Shown here piece after piece: positions 34,602 through 44,123 of a DNA stretch of 56,232 nucleotides (position 1 is the stretch's first letter; each line of letters starts with the position of its first letter). The notes beneath the pieces were generated by a model that was not told where the DNA came from, did not search any database, and was given only the letters and a program-made list of their open reading frames with translations. The stretch is from Elusimicrobia bacterium RIFOXYD2_FULL_34_15 (lineage in GTDB: Bacteria; Elusimicrobiota; UBA8919): contig MGVS01000039.1 in the NCBI GenBank assembly GCA_001800605.1, forward strand, positions 1 to 56,232, in the 5' to 3' direction. The translations under genes were made by a program, and so were the position numbers.

Positions 34602-35318
34602 CTATGCTATCTTGCCTATATTTAGTCTCTTTAAATATTTTCCGACTTTCAACAGGTCCGCTTTTGTATCAACACCTATTGTATTGTATTTTGTTTTAAC
34701 AACAAAAATTTTATAACCGTTTTCTAAAATTCTTAACTGTTCAAGTTTTTCTGCAATTTCAAGCGGTGTTTGTTTCATCCCGGAATATTTCAGTAAAAAA
34801 TTATTGCGATAGACGTATAAACCGATATGTTTAAGTGAATTTTGTAAAGGTAATCGCGAAAAATAAATAGCAAAATTATTTTTATCAATTATAACTTTTA
34901 CGTCATTTGGATTTGTTCTTTCCTGTTCCGAGGTAAAATCAGTTGCAAGTGTTGATACTAAAATATCTTTGTTATCAATTAACGGTTTAACCGCTAAATC
35001 AATCATTGCGTGCTTTATTAGCGGTTCATCGCCTTGAATATTAACGACGATATCACAATTCATTTTTTTTGCGACAAATGCCAGCCTGTCGGTACCGCTA
35101 TTGCATTGCGGCGTCATTATTACATCTGCGCCAAAAGATTTCGCAGAATTAAAAATTCTTTTGTCATCGGTTGCAATTATAACTTTATCTAATAATTTGG
35201 ATTTTGAAACTGATTCATAAACCCATTGTATCATGGGTTTGTCTAAAATTTTAATAAGTGGTTTTCCTGGTAATCTGGTAGAGGCGTATCTGGAGGGGAT
35301 AATACCAATTATTTTCAT
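34602..35318 (-). CDS. kdsB: CMP-Kdo synthetase (3-deoxy-manno-octulosonate cytidylyltransferase)
   Basis: 238 residues, standard length. Motifs: IGIIPSRYASTRLPGKPL, IATDDKRI, NIQGDEPLI and the family ending TKYNTIGVDTKADLLKVGKYL. It activates Kdo with CTP before transfer to lipid A. Its ATG overlaps the stop of the heptose kinase gene. KdsA and KdsC are encoded 13 kb downstream on the same strand. Confidence 0.96.
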   Translation of the reverse strand: MKIIGIIPSRYASTRLPGKPLIKILDKPMIQWVYESVSKSKLLDKVIIATDDKRIFNSAKSFGADVIMTPQCNSGTDRLAFVAKKMNCDIVVNIQGDEPLIKHAMIDLAVKPLIDNKDILVSTLATDFTSEQERTNPNDVKVIIDKNNFAIYFSRLPLQNSLKHIGLYVYRNNFLLKYSGMKQTPLEIAEKLEQLRILENGYKIFVVKTKYNTIGVDTKADLLKVGKYLKRLNIGKIA

Positions 35319-36280
35319 TTTAATGCTTTTGATAACTCCTGAGGGGAAACCGTTGCGGTACCAACTTTTCCAACGACAATTCCGGCTGCAAAATTTGCAA
35401 TTTTTGCCGAATCTGAAAGAGACATCCCACTTGCCAAAGCCAAAGTTAATACGGCAATTACAGTGTCTCCTGCTCCCGTTACATCAAAAACTTCTTTCGC
35501 CGCTGTGGGTATATGCAAACTTTTTGTTTGTTCAAAAAGAGTCATGCCGTTTTCACCCTGAGTTATCAATACTGACCTGCATTTTAGTTTTTTTAATATT
35601 TTTTTCCCAAGTTCGTCTATTTCACTTATATTTTTTAACCTTGTAATATGCATTCCGCCCATAGCTTCGTAGATGTTCGGCGTCAAGCAGTCGACATATT
35701 TATATCTTGTAAAATGTTCTATTTTAGGGTCAACGGTAACTATTTTTCTATGTTTTTTGGCTAATTTTATAATCTTTTGTATTATACTTTTGGTGATTAC
35801 TCCTTTACCATAATCCGATATCAATACCGCATCTGAATCAGATATTCTTTCAGTGAAGAATTCTAAAATCTTTTTTGTGTTGACCGGGGAAAGTTCACGT
35901 ACGGTCTCTTTATCAAACCTGACAACTTGTTGATGACCGGCAATTATCCTTGTTTTGATGGAAGTTTCTACGGTTTTATCTTTAAATATACCGCTTACAT
36001 CAATATTTTTCGCATGAAGTTCTTTTAATAATACTTCCGCAGTATAATCATTCCCGACAATACCTGAAATAGAAACATTTCCGCCAAGAGAAACTATGTT
36101 ATTTGCAACATTTCCGGCTCCGCCTAAACAGTATGTTTCCATCTTAACTTCAACAACCGGAACGGGTGCTTCCGGTGAAACTCTTCGTGCCTCACCACGG
36201 ATAAACCTGTCAAGTATCAAATCCCCAAGAATAAGCACTTTCGCTTTCGAAAATTTATCGAATATATGACTAAAATTCAT
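35315..36280 (-). CDS. rfaE1: D-glycero-beta-D-manno-heptose-7-phosphate kinase (RfaE domain I)
   Basis: 321 residues, PfkB-type kinase lacking the nucleotidyltransferase half of bifunctional HldE. It begins VLILGDLILDRFIRGEARRVSPEAPVPVVEV, characteristic of this subfamily, with GGAGNVANNIVSLGG and the catalytic GAGDTVIAVLTLAL. It makes heptose-1,7-bisphosphate, the substrate of the GmhB-like domain encoded four genes upstream. The adenylyltransferase and epimerase steps are not found in the window. Confidence 0.93.
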   Translation of the reverse strand: MNFSHIFDKFSKAKVLILGDLILDRFIRGEARRVSPEAPVPVVEVKMETYCLGGAGNVANNIVSLGGNVSISGIVGNDYTAEVLLKELHAKNIDVSGIFKDKTVETSIKTRIIAGHQQVVRFDKETVRELSPVNTKKILEFFTERISDSDAVLISDYGKGVITKSIIQKIIKLAKKHRKIVTVDPKIEHFTRYKYVDCLTPNIYEAMGGMHITRLKNISEIDELGKKILKKLKCRSVLITQGENGMTLFEQTKSLHIPTAAKEVFDVTGAGDTVIAVLTLALASGMSLSDSAKIANFAAGIVVGKVGTATVSPQELSKALK

Positions 36281-36301
36281 AAGAGAAATTATATAAATTT
36301 A

Positions 36302-37210
36302 TTACAGAAAAGTCAATAAAGAATGATATAGCAAAGGAAGCATTATTTCGTGGTGCCCGATGAAGTAAAAACCACTGCCGCCGGTAGGCCTTGAAACTAT
36401 ATTTTCTGCTGCTCTATACTGATAATTCATATCGAAATTACAAGCAGTAAAATTATTAACTTTATGCCCAAGATTTCTTGCTAAATTCAATGATTTTAGG
36501 AAAACTTCCGGCAAAATTACAGCAGACCCAAAGTTTAAAACCACACCGCCTTCCAATTTTGTAATTATATCCGTAAGTTTTATGAAATCATTATATGATG
36601 TTTTACCCCAGCTTGCCCCGTCACATTCGGGATGCTGATAAATTATATCGGTACCTATACCGGCATGTACCGTTGCCGGAATTTTTAAATTATATGCATT
36701 TGCAAAAATGCTATCTCTATGAAATTTTAATTTTTTATTGTTAATCATATTGCCGATTGTTTCGCCAAGCCCGAGATTTCTTTTTGCACCTTCTTTTACC
36801 GCTCCATTTATATATTTTCCTGTTTCAAGTGACATACCGAATTCACCTTTTTTTAATTGTATTGCGACATCTTCGGACGTTTTTCCGGTATAAGCAAGTT
36901 CAAAATCATGGATGATTGAAGCTCCGTTTGTCGAAACCGCGGTAATTACGTTTTTTTTCATTAAATCAATGACTATACGGGAAAGCCCGCATTTAATGAC
37001 ATGCGCTCCAAACATAAAAATAACAGGTTTTTTATTTTTTTTAGCAGAAATAATCCTTTTGACGACTTCTTTAAAATTCTTGCCGGCTAAAACATCCGGC
37101 ATGCACTTAATTAAATTTTTTTTATCCGGAGTTACCAGCATGTTTATGCTAACCTTGCTTTCTCTTTTCTCCAACGGATATCTTTTAACTTTTTTTATAT
37201 TTATCACCAT
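36302..37210 (-). CDS. Conserved protein of unknown function in the LPS operon
   Basis: About 302 residues. I do not recognise the family with confidence. Visible blocks that look conserved: VIFMFGAHVIKCGLSRIVID, STNGASIIHDFELAYTGKTS, GEFGMSLETG, ATVHAGIGTDIIYQHPECDG, NFGSAVILPEVFLKSLNLAR and SGFYFIGHHEIMLPLL. The alternation of strands and glycine turns suggests a Rossmann-like fold; some wording recalls deoxyhypusine-synthase-type enzymes, but this is weak. No signal peptide. The ATG at 37210 has a GAAGGGGG site and follows the DUF3108 stop by 7 bases. It precedes the heptose kinase. Confidence 0.7.
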   Translation of the reverse strand: MVINIKKVKRYPLEKRESKVSINMLVTPDKKNLIKCMPDVLAGKNFKEVVKRIISAKKNKKPVIFMFGAHVIKCGLSRIVIDLMKKNVITAVSTNGASIIHDFELAYTGKTSEDVAIQLKKGEFGMSLETGKYINGAVKEGAKRNLGLGETIGNMINNKKLKFHRDSIFANAYNLKIPATVHAGIGTDIIYQHPECDGASWGKTSYNDFIKLTDIITKLEGGVVLNFGSAVILPEVFLKSLNLARNLGHKVNNFTACNFDMNYQYRAAENIVSRPTGGSGFYFIGHHEIMLPLLYHSLLTFL

Positions 37211-37217
37211 GCCCCCT

Positions 37218-37955
37218 TCATTTTTCAGGAATGTTCGCCATATTTTCATTCCATTCAGCAATGATATTACCAACGCTGACTCCGGATTTCATCTTTACGG
37301 GAATATGTTTTTCATCGTCAGTTAGCCATATTTTTATAGTTCCCTTTTGCATAAAAATACCCTGATCCTGAAGAATCGGTTCAACAACAATGGTCTTATA
37401 TTCTTTATTATTAACATTTATTGTCTCTCTACCGTAAATGTTAATATACATTATATAATTTTTTTTGTGAGAATTAACATTTACTTTTAACGCTTTACCA
37501 GGTTCAAGTTTCTGAAGCCTAACCCAGTAAAAAGCAGAAAGTACATCTAAAGCATTATCAAAAATATTAAATGTTTCTCCTTTATTATTTGTTCCGATAT
37601 GTTTTTTCTGATCGTATTTTGTCATTCTTTCCCGTTTGTATCTGCCTTCTTTTATTTTTTGCAGAAATGCTAACGAATGAAAACTATTAACATCAATCCA
37701 AGCTTCATTCATATCTCTTACTTTATAAAACACATCAAAAAACGGCACTGATTTTGCTTCAGAATATATATGATATGCTTTTTTACCTTCATAATCCTCT
37801 ATACCTTTTACTTCAAGAAGACCATATCCGACTTTAACAAATTGCCAGCTTACTTCAAAAACCAATTTTTCACCTACAATCAGCGTCTTATTCTCTGAAA
37901 AACAATTATTAATAGGTAAAAAACACAGCATTAAAACAAGTATTTTAATTTTCAT
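37218..37955 (-). CDS. DUF3108 periplasmic/outer-membrane-associated protein
   Basis: 245 residues with a signal peptide (MKIKILVLMLCFLPINNCFS). The rest matches the DUF3108 layout: GEKLVFEVSWQFVKVGYGLLEV near the N terminus, VRDMNEAWIDVNSFHSLAFLQKIKEGRYKRERM in the middle and KGTIKIWLTDDEKHIPVKMKSGVSVGNIIAEW at the end. The function of the family is not settled. Overlaps the preceding ligase/phosphatase gene by 11 bases. Confidence 0.88.
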   Translation of the reverse strand: MKIKILVLMLCFLPINNCFSENKTLIVGEKLVFEVSWQFVKVGYGLLEVKGIEDYEGKKAYHIYSEAKSVPFFDVFYKVRDMNEAWIDVNSFHSLAFLQKIKEGRYKRERMTKYDQKKHIGTNNKGETFNIFDNALDVLSAFYWVRLQKLEPGKALKVNVNSHKKNYIMYINIYGRETINVNNKEYKTIVVEPILQDQGIFMQKGTIKIWLTDDEKHIPVKMKSGVSVGNIIAEWNENMANIPEK

Positions 37956-39651
37956 TTTTTATTATCCATTCTGCGGCAGCTAAAATATCTTTCGCTGTAT
38001 AATCCGCACCTTTGACATCTTTACCCTGACCGCTTAAAACAAAAATTGATTTTGCATTTATGCTTTTTGCCAAATCAATATCACATTGTTTATCGCCGAC
38101 AATGTATGAATTTTTTAAATCTATATTTAAATCTTTTTTTGCCCTAATAAGCATTCCGGGTTTTGGTTTCCTGCAAGAACAGTTATCGTCCGGATGATGC
38201 GGACAAACATATATATTATCAATATGGGCATAGTTTTCATTAAGCCTCTTTTTTAATTCCTTGTTTACTTCGTCTGCATCTTTCCTGGAGTAATACCCCC
38301 TTCCAATCCCGGACTGATTAGTAACAATTATAACTTTATATCCTGATTTGTTCAATAGTCCTATCGCTTGTGCAGATTTTTCGAAAACCTTAAGATCTTT
38401 AACTTTTGATAGATAATGTGAGTCTTCAATTATCGTACCGTCTCTATCAAAAAAAACTACCCTGCTTTTATAAAACGTCAATGCCATTAAAAATAATGCA
38501 GTCATTCTAACTTCCGAATCACCATAAGTATATTCTGTTAAACCTGATAATAAAAACCCTGGAATTCCCAATAGACATCCTGAAATAAAAAACCTCTCTA
38601 AACCACTGACGTACTTTGCTTTTCTTATTCCGTAATAAAAATAAAATACAAATAAATTCAAAAAAGCCAATAAACCAAATATTCCTCTTTCAGTCAGCAA
38701 ATGTATAAATGTGCTATGCAAATGTGAAAGTTTATAATGTTCTTTTGGTAAATTTAATTTTTCATAATAACCGGGATATACCGTTTTTATATTTTTCATT
38801 CCGGTTCCAAATAACGGATAATCCTTAAAAATTGCAAAAGAAGTTTTCCACATGTTGATGCGGATAGGATCTCTGAAATCAGTTGCCCTTTTAATAATAT
38901 TTGCCCTTTTTGGAAGGAAAAAACTTGAGGATATTATTAAGATTAAAATAATACCAAACCAAATAAAATTAATATTTTTAAGTATTTTAAATTGAGTAAA
39001 AAACATAATTCCAAAAATAACAAATGTCGTTAACCAGACCATCCTGACATAACTTAAAACTATTCCTGAAATAATAAGTCCGATAATCAAATAATAAAAT
39101 ATTTTTTTTCTTGAATTTAGTGAAAAATAAATGGCTATCGGCAAAGCCATAAGAAGCCCTTCTGCATATGTGTGCATCCATGAACGCGTTCCATGAGCGC
39201 GAAAATTAAACATGCTCAAAAGGCTTGCGGTTTTACCGTATGCAACATTATCCCAGATATTATTGCCGCTAAAGTACTGCCACAAACCTAATATGCCGGT
39301 CAAAGCAGAAGAAATTAAAAAGAAATAAACTATTTTTTTTACGTGTTCAAAATCTTTTACATTTACAGCAATAATAAAAAAAACTATAAAAAGCAATTCA
39401 GAATTTAAACCTTTTATACTATTTGAAAAATTTAAACCAAAAAATGAAGAAATTATTGTTACAAGCAGAAATATAAAAATTGGATAAATTAACGGAATAG
39501 AAAAATCTTCTGATTTTTTTAAAATTATTTTAATAATCCATACGAGCAATAGAATTGCCCAAACAACATTTGTTGCGGCAATAGAAATTGGAATTACAAA
39601 CGCCAGCACCATTAATCCATAATATAAAATTGAATCAAGCTTTTTAACCAA
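37945..39651 (-). CDS. O-antigen ligase (Wzy_C-type) fused to heptose-bisphosphate phosphatase GmhB
   Basis: 568 residues from a TTG start chosen for the perfect GGAGG six bases upstream (39658-39662). Residues 1-390 have about eleven membrane segments and a periplasmic loop with LFGTGMKNIKTVYPGYY and HLHSTFIHLLTERG, as in O-antigen ligases and polymerases. The last ~175 residues are a HAD phosphatase: VVFFDRDGTIIED (Asp402, Asp404), VIIVTNQSGIGRGYY, the zinc motif CPHHPDDNCSCRKPKPGM and SYIVGDKQCDIDLA, diagnostic for GmhB. No stop or start separates the parts. The two activities act in one pathway, LPS assembly and heptose supply. The gene overlaps lpxK by 8 bases. Confidence 0.9.
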   Translation of the reverse strand: MVKKLDSILYYGLMVLAFVIPISIAATNVVWAILLLVWIIKIILKKSEDFSIPLIYPIFIFLLVTIISSFFGLNFSNSIKGLNSELLFIVFFIIAVNVKDFEHVKKIVYFFLISSALTGILGLWQYFSGNNIWDNVAYGKTASLLSMFNFRAHGTRSWMHTYAEGLLMALPIAIYFSLNSRKKIFYYLIIGLIISGIVLSYVRMVWLTTFVIFGIMFFTQFKILKNINFIWFGIILILIISSSFFLPKRANIIKRATDFRDPIRINMWKTSFAIFKDYPLFGTGMKNIKTVYPGYYEKLNLPKEHYKLSHLHSTFIHLLTERGIFGLLAFLNLFVFYFYYGIRKAKYVSGLERFFISGCLLGIPGFLLSGLTEYTYGDSEVRMTALFLMALTFYKSRVVFFDRDGTIIEDSHYLSKVKDLKVFEKSAQAIGLLNKSGYKVIIVTNQSGIGRGYYSRKDADEVNKELKKRLNENYAHIDNIYVCPHHPDDNCSCRKPKPGMLIRAKKDLNIDLKNSYIVGDKQCDIDLAKSINAKSIFVLSGQGKDVKGADYTAKDILAAAEWIIKNEN

Positions 39652-40657
39652 TCTGGCCCTCCAGAAATTTAGCAAATTCCTGTTTTTCTTTGATTTCAAG
39701 TTTTACATCAAGAACATAGCATGGAAAATCTTCCGGCAAACGGGTAGCATCTTTTGATGTGGTAATAATAGCTGCCTGAAATTCTGCGGCATCGCCGTAA
39801 AATTTTCCTATATCCCTGTCTTTAAAAAAGTAATGATCGGGATATTTTTTATGACCAAGAAGATTCAGTCCTAATTCTTTGATTGTCTTTTCAAAATCTT
39901 CAGGAACAGCAATCCCCGAAATGGCAATGACATTCTTTTCTTGTAAAGTTGATATTTCAACTTTATTGCCATTTCTATCAAAAATATTTTTACTGAAATA
40001 TGCATGGAAAACGGGAATATCTTTTTTATATTTTCTTATTGTGGCTTCTATTTCCTGAATTTTTTCGTCCGGTACCTGATTGCTTCTTGTAATTACAATA
40101 ACATCTGCTCTTGACAAGCCTTTTACGGGTTCTCTCAAATACCCTGCAGGTAAAAGCAAAAAATCACCGAAAGGATTCAAGGCATTAATACATACAATAT
40201 CTAAATTCCTATAAAGGCCCAAGTACTGAAGCCCATCATCCAGAATTATCGTATCGGTTCCGAATTTTTCAATTGCAAAATGCCCCGCTTTGTATCTGTC
40301 TCTGCCAATGACAACAGGAACATTTTTTAATGACCTTGCTGATAGATATGCTTCGTCACCTGAAATCGTTGGACCAAGAAAAACCCTTTTTCCGTCACTC
40401 ACTGTTACAGGATTATTATTTTTTATTTTAGATTTGTATCCCCTGGAAACTACACAAACTTTTTTTCTTGTTTTTGACAATAAATCTGCCAAAAATATTA
40501 CTAAGGGAGTTTTTCCGGTTCCCCCGACTGAAATATTGCCTACTGAAATCACTTTACAATTTAATTTTTTCTGTTTTGCCTTTCTTATCATCTGTGAAAT
40601 GTTAAAAAAGAAAAGATAAACAAAAGAAAGTGGTTTAAGAAATTTTAATGGTTTCAT
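39644..40657 (-). CDS. lpxK: Tetraacyldisaccharide 4'-kinase (lipid A 4'-kinase)
   Basis: 337 residues, normal for LpxK, a membrane-associated P-loop kinase of the Raetz pathway. It has an N-terminal hydrophobic helix (LSFVYLFFFNI) and the P-loop NISVGGTGKTPL at residues 41-52, plus VVSRGYKS, GDEAYLSARSL and DTIILDDGLQYLGLYRNLDIVCI. Its start overlaps the stop of the deacetylase gene (ATGA). Confidence 0.95.
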   Translation of the reverse strand: MKPLKFLKPLSFVYLFFFNISQMIRKAKQKKLNCKVISVGNISVGGTGKTPLVIFLADLLSKTRKKVCVVSRGYKSKIKNNNPVTVSDGKRVFLGPTISGDEAYLSARSLKNVPVVIGRDRYKAGHFAIEKFGTDTIILDDGLQYLGLYRNLDIVCINALNPFGDFLLLPAGYLREPVKGLSRADVIVITRSNQVPDEKIQEIEATIRKYKKDIPVFHAYFSKNIFDRNGNKVEISTLQEKNVIAISGIAVPEDFEKTIKELGLNLLGHKKYPDHYFFKDRDIGKFYGDAAEFQAAIITTSKDATRLPEDFPCYVLDVKLEIKEKQEFAKFLEGQIG

Positions 40658-41349
40658 ATTTTTTTATACACCTTTTCATAAATTTTTGAAAAAAACTGAT
40701 TTGAATAGATCACTAAACGGTTTCTTAGCCATTTTTCAGGACCCCGCGCATCGATTCGTTTCAGTAGATATGGATTTTGATTAATATCATTAGACCCTAT
40801 ATCCAGAGTAAGCCCGCCTAAAAAACCCGCAGATTTTAAAACATCGACATATAATTCATCATATTCTCCGTACGGATAGCAAAAATATTTCGACTCCTTT
40901 TTCAAGTTTCCTTTTATAATATTTTTTGAAAGCATAATATCATCTATAAGCTCTTGTTTTGACGGTTTCATTAAAAAATATCTCGGATGACTGTGCGTAT
41001 GCGACTCAAAATCAATAATTCCGGAATCCTGCATTTCAAGGATTTCTTCCCAGTTAAGATGCCCCAAAAGACCTACTTGGGATGTTATTAAAAATACCGT
41101 TGCTTTGAAACCATATTTTTTAAGTATTGGAAATGCTTCTGAATAATTATCCTTATATCCGTCATCAAAAGTTAAATGAACAGTTTTGTCAGGTAAAGTT
41201 TTCTTTCCATTAATATAATTATAAACCTCATCGAGTGTTGCGGAATAATATTTTTTTTCAATAAGTAATTTAATATTTTTCTCAAATATTTCCGGCGTAA
41301 TCATTCCGTTTTTGTTAATATTATGATAACAGATTATTAATACTGACAT
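40654..41349 (-). CDS. NodB-type polysaccharide deacetylase
   Basis: 231 residues, a CE4 carbohydrate esterase domain without a signal peptide. The metal and base residues are seen in HLTFDDGYKDNYSEAF (Asp62, Asp63) and FESHTHSHPRYF (His117, His121), with the TVFLITS strand. Homologues in LPS operons deacetylate sugars or undecaprenyl-linked glycans. The substrate cannot be read from the sequence. Overlaps the neighbouring GT9 gene. Confidence 0.92.
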   Translation of the reverse strand: MSVLIICYHNINKNGMITPEIFEKNIKLLIEKKYYSATLDEVYNYINGKKTLPDKTVHLTFDDGYKDNYSEAFPILKKYGFKATVFLITSQVGLLGHLNWEEILEMQDSGIIDFESHTHSHPRYFLMKPSKQELIDDIMLSKNIIKGNLKKESKYFCYPYGEYDELYVDVLKSAGFLGGLTLDIGSNDINQNPYLLKRIDARGPEKWLRNRLVIYSNQFFSKIYEKVYKKI

Positions 41350-42263
41350 TCGATAATTTTCCCAAAAACTTCTTCAGTTGAAAGTTTATTAAGATCTCCT
41401 TGTATATATCTGTGAATATCCGAATCCGGCGGTGTCCAATTTACAGGATTTGTTTTCAATCCATAAATGATAAACGTTGGAGTGTTCTGGCTTGTCGCTA
41501 TATGACCCGGCGCTGACGAAGTACCTACATGCAGTTTAACATTTTTCATCAATGCGGCTAAATCTAAAAGATCAGTATTAAACGATAAAATATGTTTTTT
41601 CTTACACAAACCCATGGTTTCTCTTACGTAATCCTCCTCATTGGGTGCATAAGTAAAAACTATTTTAGCATTTAATTTTTCAGATATCAAATCAGCAAGC
41701 TTTGCAAATTTTTCTTTTTCCCAGCTTTTATACGCTCTTTTGCTTGTCACATCAAGAGTAATCAGAAAATCATTTTTACTAATACCATTTTCATTGAGAA
41801 AACTTATCACCTTTTCTTCATTTTCTTTATTAAATTTTAAGTCTAAATTAATGCCATCATCTTTTAAGTTCAATATTTCAAGAATTTTAAGACGGTCATA
41901 AACTGTATAGACCCGAGTTGAATATCTTGGCATAATATTATAGCACCAAAAACCCCAAGGCCTGTAAAATGCAATTCTTTTCTTAGCTTTTGATTTGAAA
42001 GTATAATATCCTGTAATGGCTGAATTCATGAAATCTATTACCACGTCAAACTTGTGTTCTTTTATCTTCTTTAATGAACCTTTGTCAAATAAAATTATTT
42101 CAGATAAATACGGATTATTTTTTAAAATTTTTTCAGATATCTTCTCGGTCAAAAAAAATATTTCACTTTCCGGCTTATTTTTTTTTATGGCCCTGATTAA
42201 CGGTGTTGTAAGTAAAACATCACCTATTGCTCTTAATACAATTATTAATATTTTTTCATTCAT
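41337..42263 (-). CDS. Glycosyltransferase family 9 (LPS heptosyltransferase-like)
   Basis: 308 residues, GT-B fold of the heptosyltransferase family: N-terminal ILIIVLRAIGDVLLTTPLIRAIKKNKP, middle FLITLDVTSKRAYKSWEKEKFAKLADLI, and C-terminal VGTSSAPGHIATSQNTPTFIIYG. It would add heptose or a similar sugar to the LPS core. It is the more divergent of two GT9 genes in this operon. Confidence 0.9.
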   Translation of the reverse strand: MNEKILIIVLRAIGDVLLTTPLIRAIKKNKPESEIFFLTEKISEKILKNNPYLSEIILFDKGSLKKIKEHKFDVVIDFMNSAITGYYTFKSKAKKRIAFYRPWGFWCYNIMPRYSTRVYTVYDRLKILEILNLKDDGINLDLKFNKENEEKVISFLNENGISKNDFLITLDVTSKRAYKSWEKEKFAKLADLISEKLNAKIVFTYAPNEEDYVRETMGLCKKKHILSFNTDLLDLAALMKNVKLHVGTSSAPGHIATSQNTPTFIIYGLKTNPVNWTPPDSDIHRYIQGDLNKLSTEEVFGKIIECQY

Positions 42264-42276
42264 TTTATATACTTTT

Positions 42277-42313
42277 TACCAATTACTTGTTACCCATTAC
42301 TCATTACCCGTTG
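42277..42313. repeat. GTAAYGR heptads at the end of the GT2 gene
   Basis: Five heptads, minus strand, that include the GT2 stop codon (GGG TAA TGA). They fill the only sizeable gap (40 bases) in the LPS operon. Confidence 0.75.
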
Positions 42314-43050
42314 CTGTCTCTTTTTTCCTTCAATTTCAATAACGACACAAACTCATTATACGAGTCCATTAAAGAAACTGAAAAACCGGTAAAACCATCT
42401 AAAAAACCTAATTTTAAAAAATACAGTTTAAAAAATTTTATTAATGACTGCATCAATATAAATTTTGGAGTTTTACCATTACTGAACCAATATTCCGCTT
42501 TTCTCGAAGTATAAAAATTTGATTTTTTTAGCATATCTGAAATATCCTGATACGGATAATGCAGCATCGGAGATTCAAATTTTTTAACTTTGCCGTCAAC
42601 ATCAATTTTTTCATGGACATGTTTACATGAAAATTTTGCAAAACCATTTTTAAAAAACCGCAATTGGTAATCAGGATATTTGCCGCCAAATCTTAAAAAT
42701 TTACCGAAATAATAATTCTTCCTAGGTATAGAATAACCCCTGACTTCATTTCCTTCAGTTTGAATTACGGATAACATTTCTTTTCTTAAATTACCTGTAA
42801 TAACCTCGTCCGGATCCAAATACAAAATCCAGCTATTCTTGCACTGCTCAATCCCGAATTGTTTATTGACATTAAGATTCGGATTATTTTCTCTGCTGAA
42901 AATTTTCTGAGTGTATCTCTTAACAATTTCCGCTGTTTTATCTGTGGATTCACAATCAACAAAAATTATTTCATCCGCCCATTTAACGCTTTCAAGGCAT
43001 CTTTCAATGTTTTTTTCCTCGTTATGCCCTATAATAGATACGGATATCAT
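42304..43050 (-). CDS. Glycosyltransferase family 2 (WaaE/KdtX-like)
   Basis: 248 residues. GT-A fold with ISVSIIGHNEEKNIERCLESVKWADEIIFVDCESTDKT at the N terminus and the DxD-like ILYLDPDEVITG. The overall wording and size fit the LPS core beta-glucosyltransferase type (WaaE/KdtX). The C-terminal segment has an amphipathic region (LMQSLIKFFKLYFLKLGFLDG). Its last codons derive from the heptad repeat. Confidence 0.9.
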   Translation of the reverse strand: MISVSIIGHNEEKNIERCLESVKWADEIIFVDCESTDKTAEIVKRYTQKIFSRENNPNLNVNKQFGIEQCKNSWILYLDPDEVITGNLRKEMLSVIQTEGNEVRGYSIPRKNYYFGKFLRFGGKYPDYQLRFFKNGFAKFSCKHVHEKIDVDGKVKKFESPMLHYPYQDISDMLKKSNFYTSRKAEYWFSNGKTPKFILMQSLIKFFKLYFLKLGFLDGFTGFSVSLMDSYNEFVSLLKLKEKRDSNG

Positions 43051-44123
43051 ATAATCTCCGAATATATTCTTTCGGTACTATCTATCATATTCTCTTTTGA
43101 AAATTCTCTTGATTTTATTTTATTTAATTGGGAAAATCGCATTTTTAAATTTTTATCATTAACTATTTTCATTACAGCATCTACTATCTGCACTGGATTG
43201 TCCGGTGAAACCTGCAAACCATTTGTATTGTCTTCTATCAATTCCGGGACACCGCCCACGTTTGTCGCAACTATCGGCAATCCTGATGCCATAGCATCAA
43301 TTAGTGAGGTGCAGAGCCCCTCCGAATCTGAAGATAAAATAAATATGCTAAAAATTGACAAAATTTGCGGAATGTCGTTTCTGAACCCTGTAAAAACGAT
43401 TGAGTCCGATAATCCTAATTTTTCTGTATATGCTATTAATTCTTTTTTTAATACTCCCTCACCCACAATAAAAAATATCGAATTCGGAATCGAATTTTTA
43501 ATTATTGATGCAGCTTGAATAAAATTTTTATGATTTTTGCACCTGTCAAGACTACCCACTGTACCAATAACTATCTGCTCTTTTTTAATATTGAATTCCG
43601 CATTAAGATACTCATTAGAAATCTTTTCAAATCTTTTTAAATCAACACCGGAATAAACAACTGAAATTTTATTCTCGGAAATTCCGCTTTTAACCAGAAT
43701 TTCTTTTACCCTTTTTGAAATCGCAACTATTTTATCAACATTCTCATATTTCCATCTGTTATTTATACCGAATTCCACTCTTCGCGATAAAATAAGTTTT
43801 GATTTATGCCGTGATAATTTCGAAGCAATAACCCCTATCGTATGCGCATGTGCCGAATGTAAATGTATTATATCAGGTTTCACTTCTTCAATTATTTTTT
43901 TAGTTCTAAAAATTGCAAAAGGATCCAGTTCAAACAACATTTTTAAAGAAAAAAAGTCATAACTATTATCCTGTAATTTCTTATGTAATTCACTATCGGT
44001 TCGGCAGACAACATAATTGTTATGTCCTTTTTTAGAAAGACCCTCTACTAACCAAAAAAGCTGCTGTTGACCGCCGCGCCATGTTTTTTCAAAATCAATG
44101 TGCAATATTTTTAATTGTTTCAT
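43047..44123 (-). CDS. Glycosyltransferase family 4
   Basis: 358 residues, GT-B fold. N-terminal ILHIDFEKTWRGGQQQLFWLVEGLSKKGH, acceptor-domain IIHLHSAHAHTIGVIAS, and the donor-site motif SSDSEGLCTSLIDAMASGLPIVATNVGGVPELI with the E-x7-E. It likely transfers a nucleotide-activated sugar to the LPS core or a surface glycan. It overlaps the next GT4 gene by 29 bases; the two share ~25 percent-type similarity by eye only. Confidence 0.91.
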   Translation of the reverse strand: MKQLKILHIDFEKTWRGGQQQLFWLVEGLSKKGHNNYVVCRTDSELHKKLQDNSYDFFSLKMLFELDPFAIFRTKKIIEEVKPDIIHLHSAHAHTIGVIASKLSRHKSKLILSRRVEFGINNRWKYENVDKIVAISKRVKEILVKSGISENKISVVYSGVDLKRFEKISNEYLNAEFNIKKEQIVIGTVGSLDRCKNHKNFIQAASIIKNSIPNSIFFIVGEGVLKKELIAYTEKLGLSDSIVFTGFRNDIPQILSIFSIFILSSDSEGLCTSLIDAMASGLPIVATNVGGVPELIEDNTNGLQVSPDNPVQIVDAVMKIVNDKNLKMRFSQLNKIKSREFSKENMIDSTERIYSEII

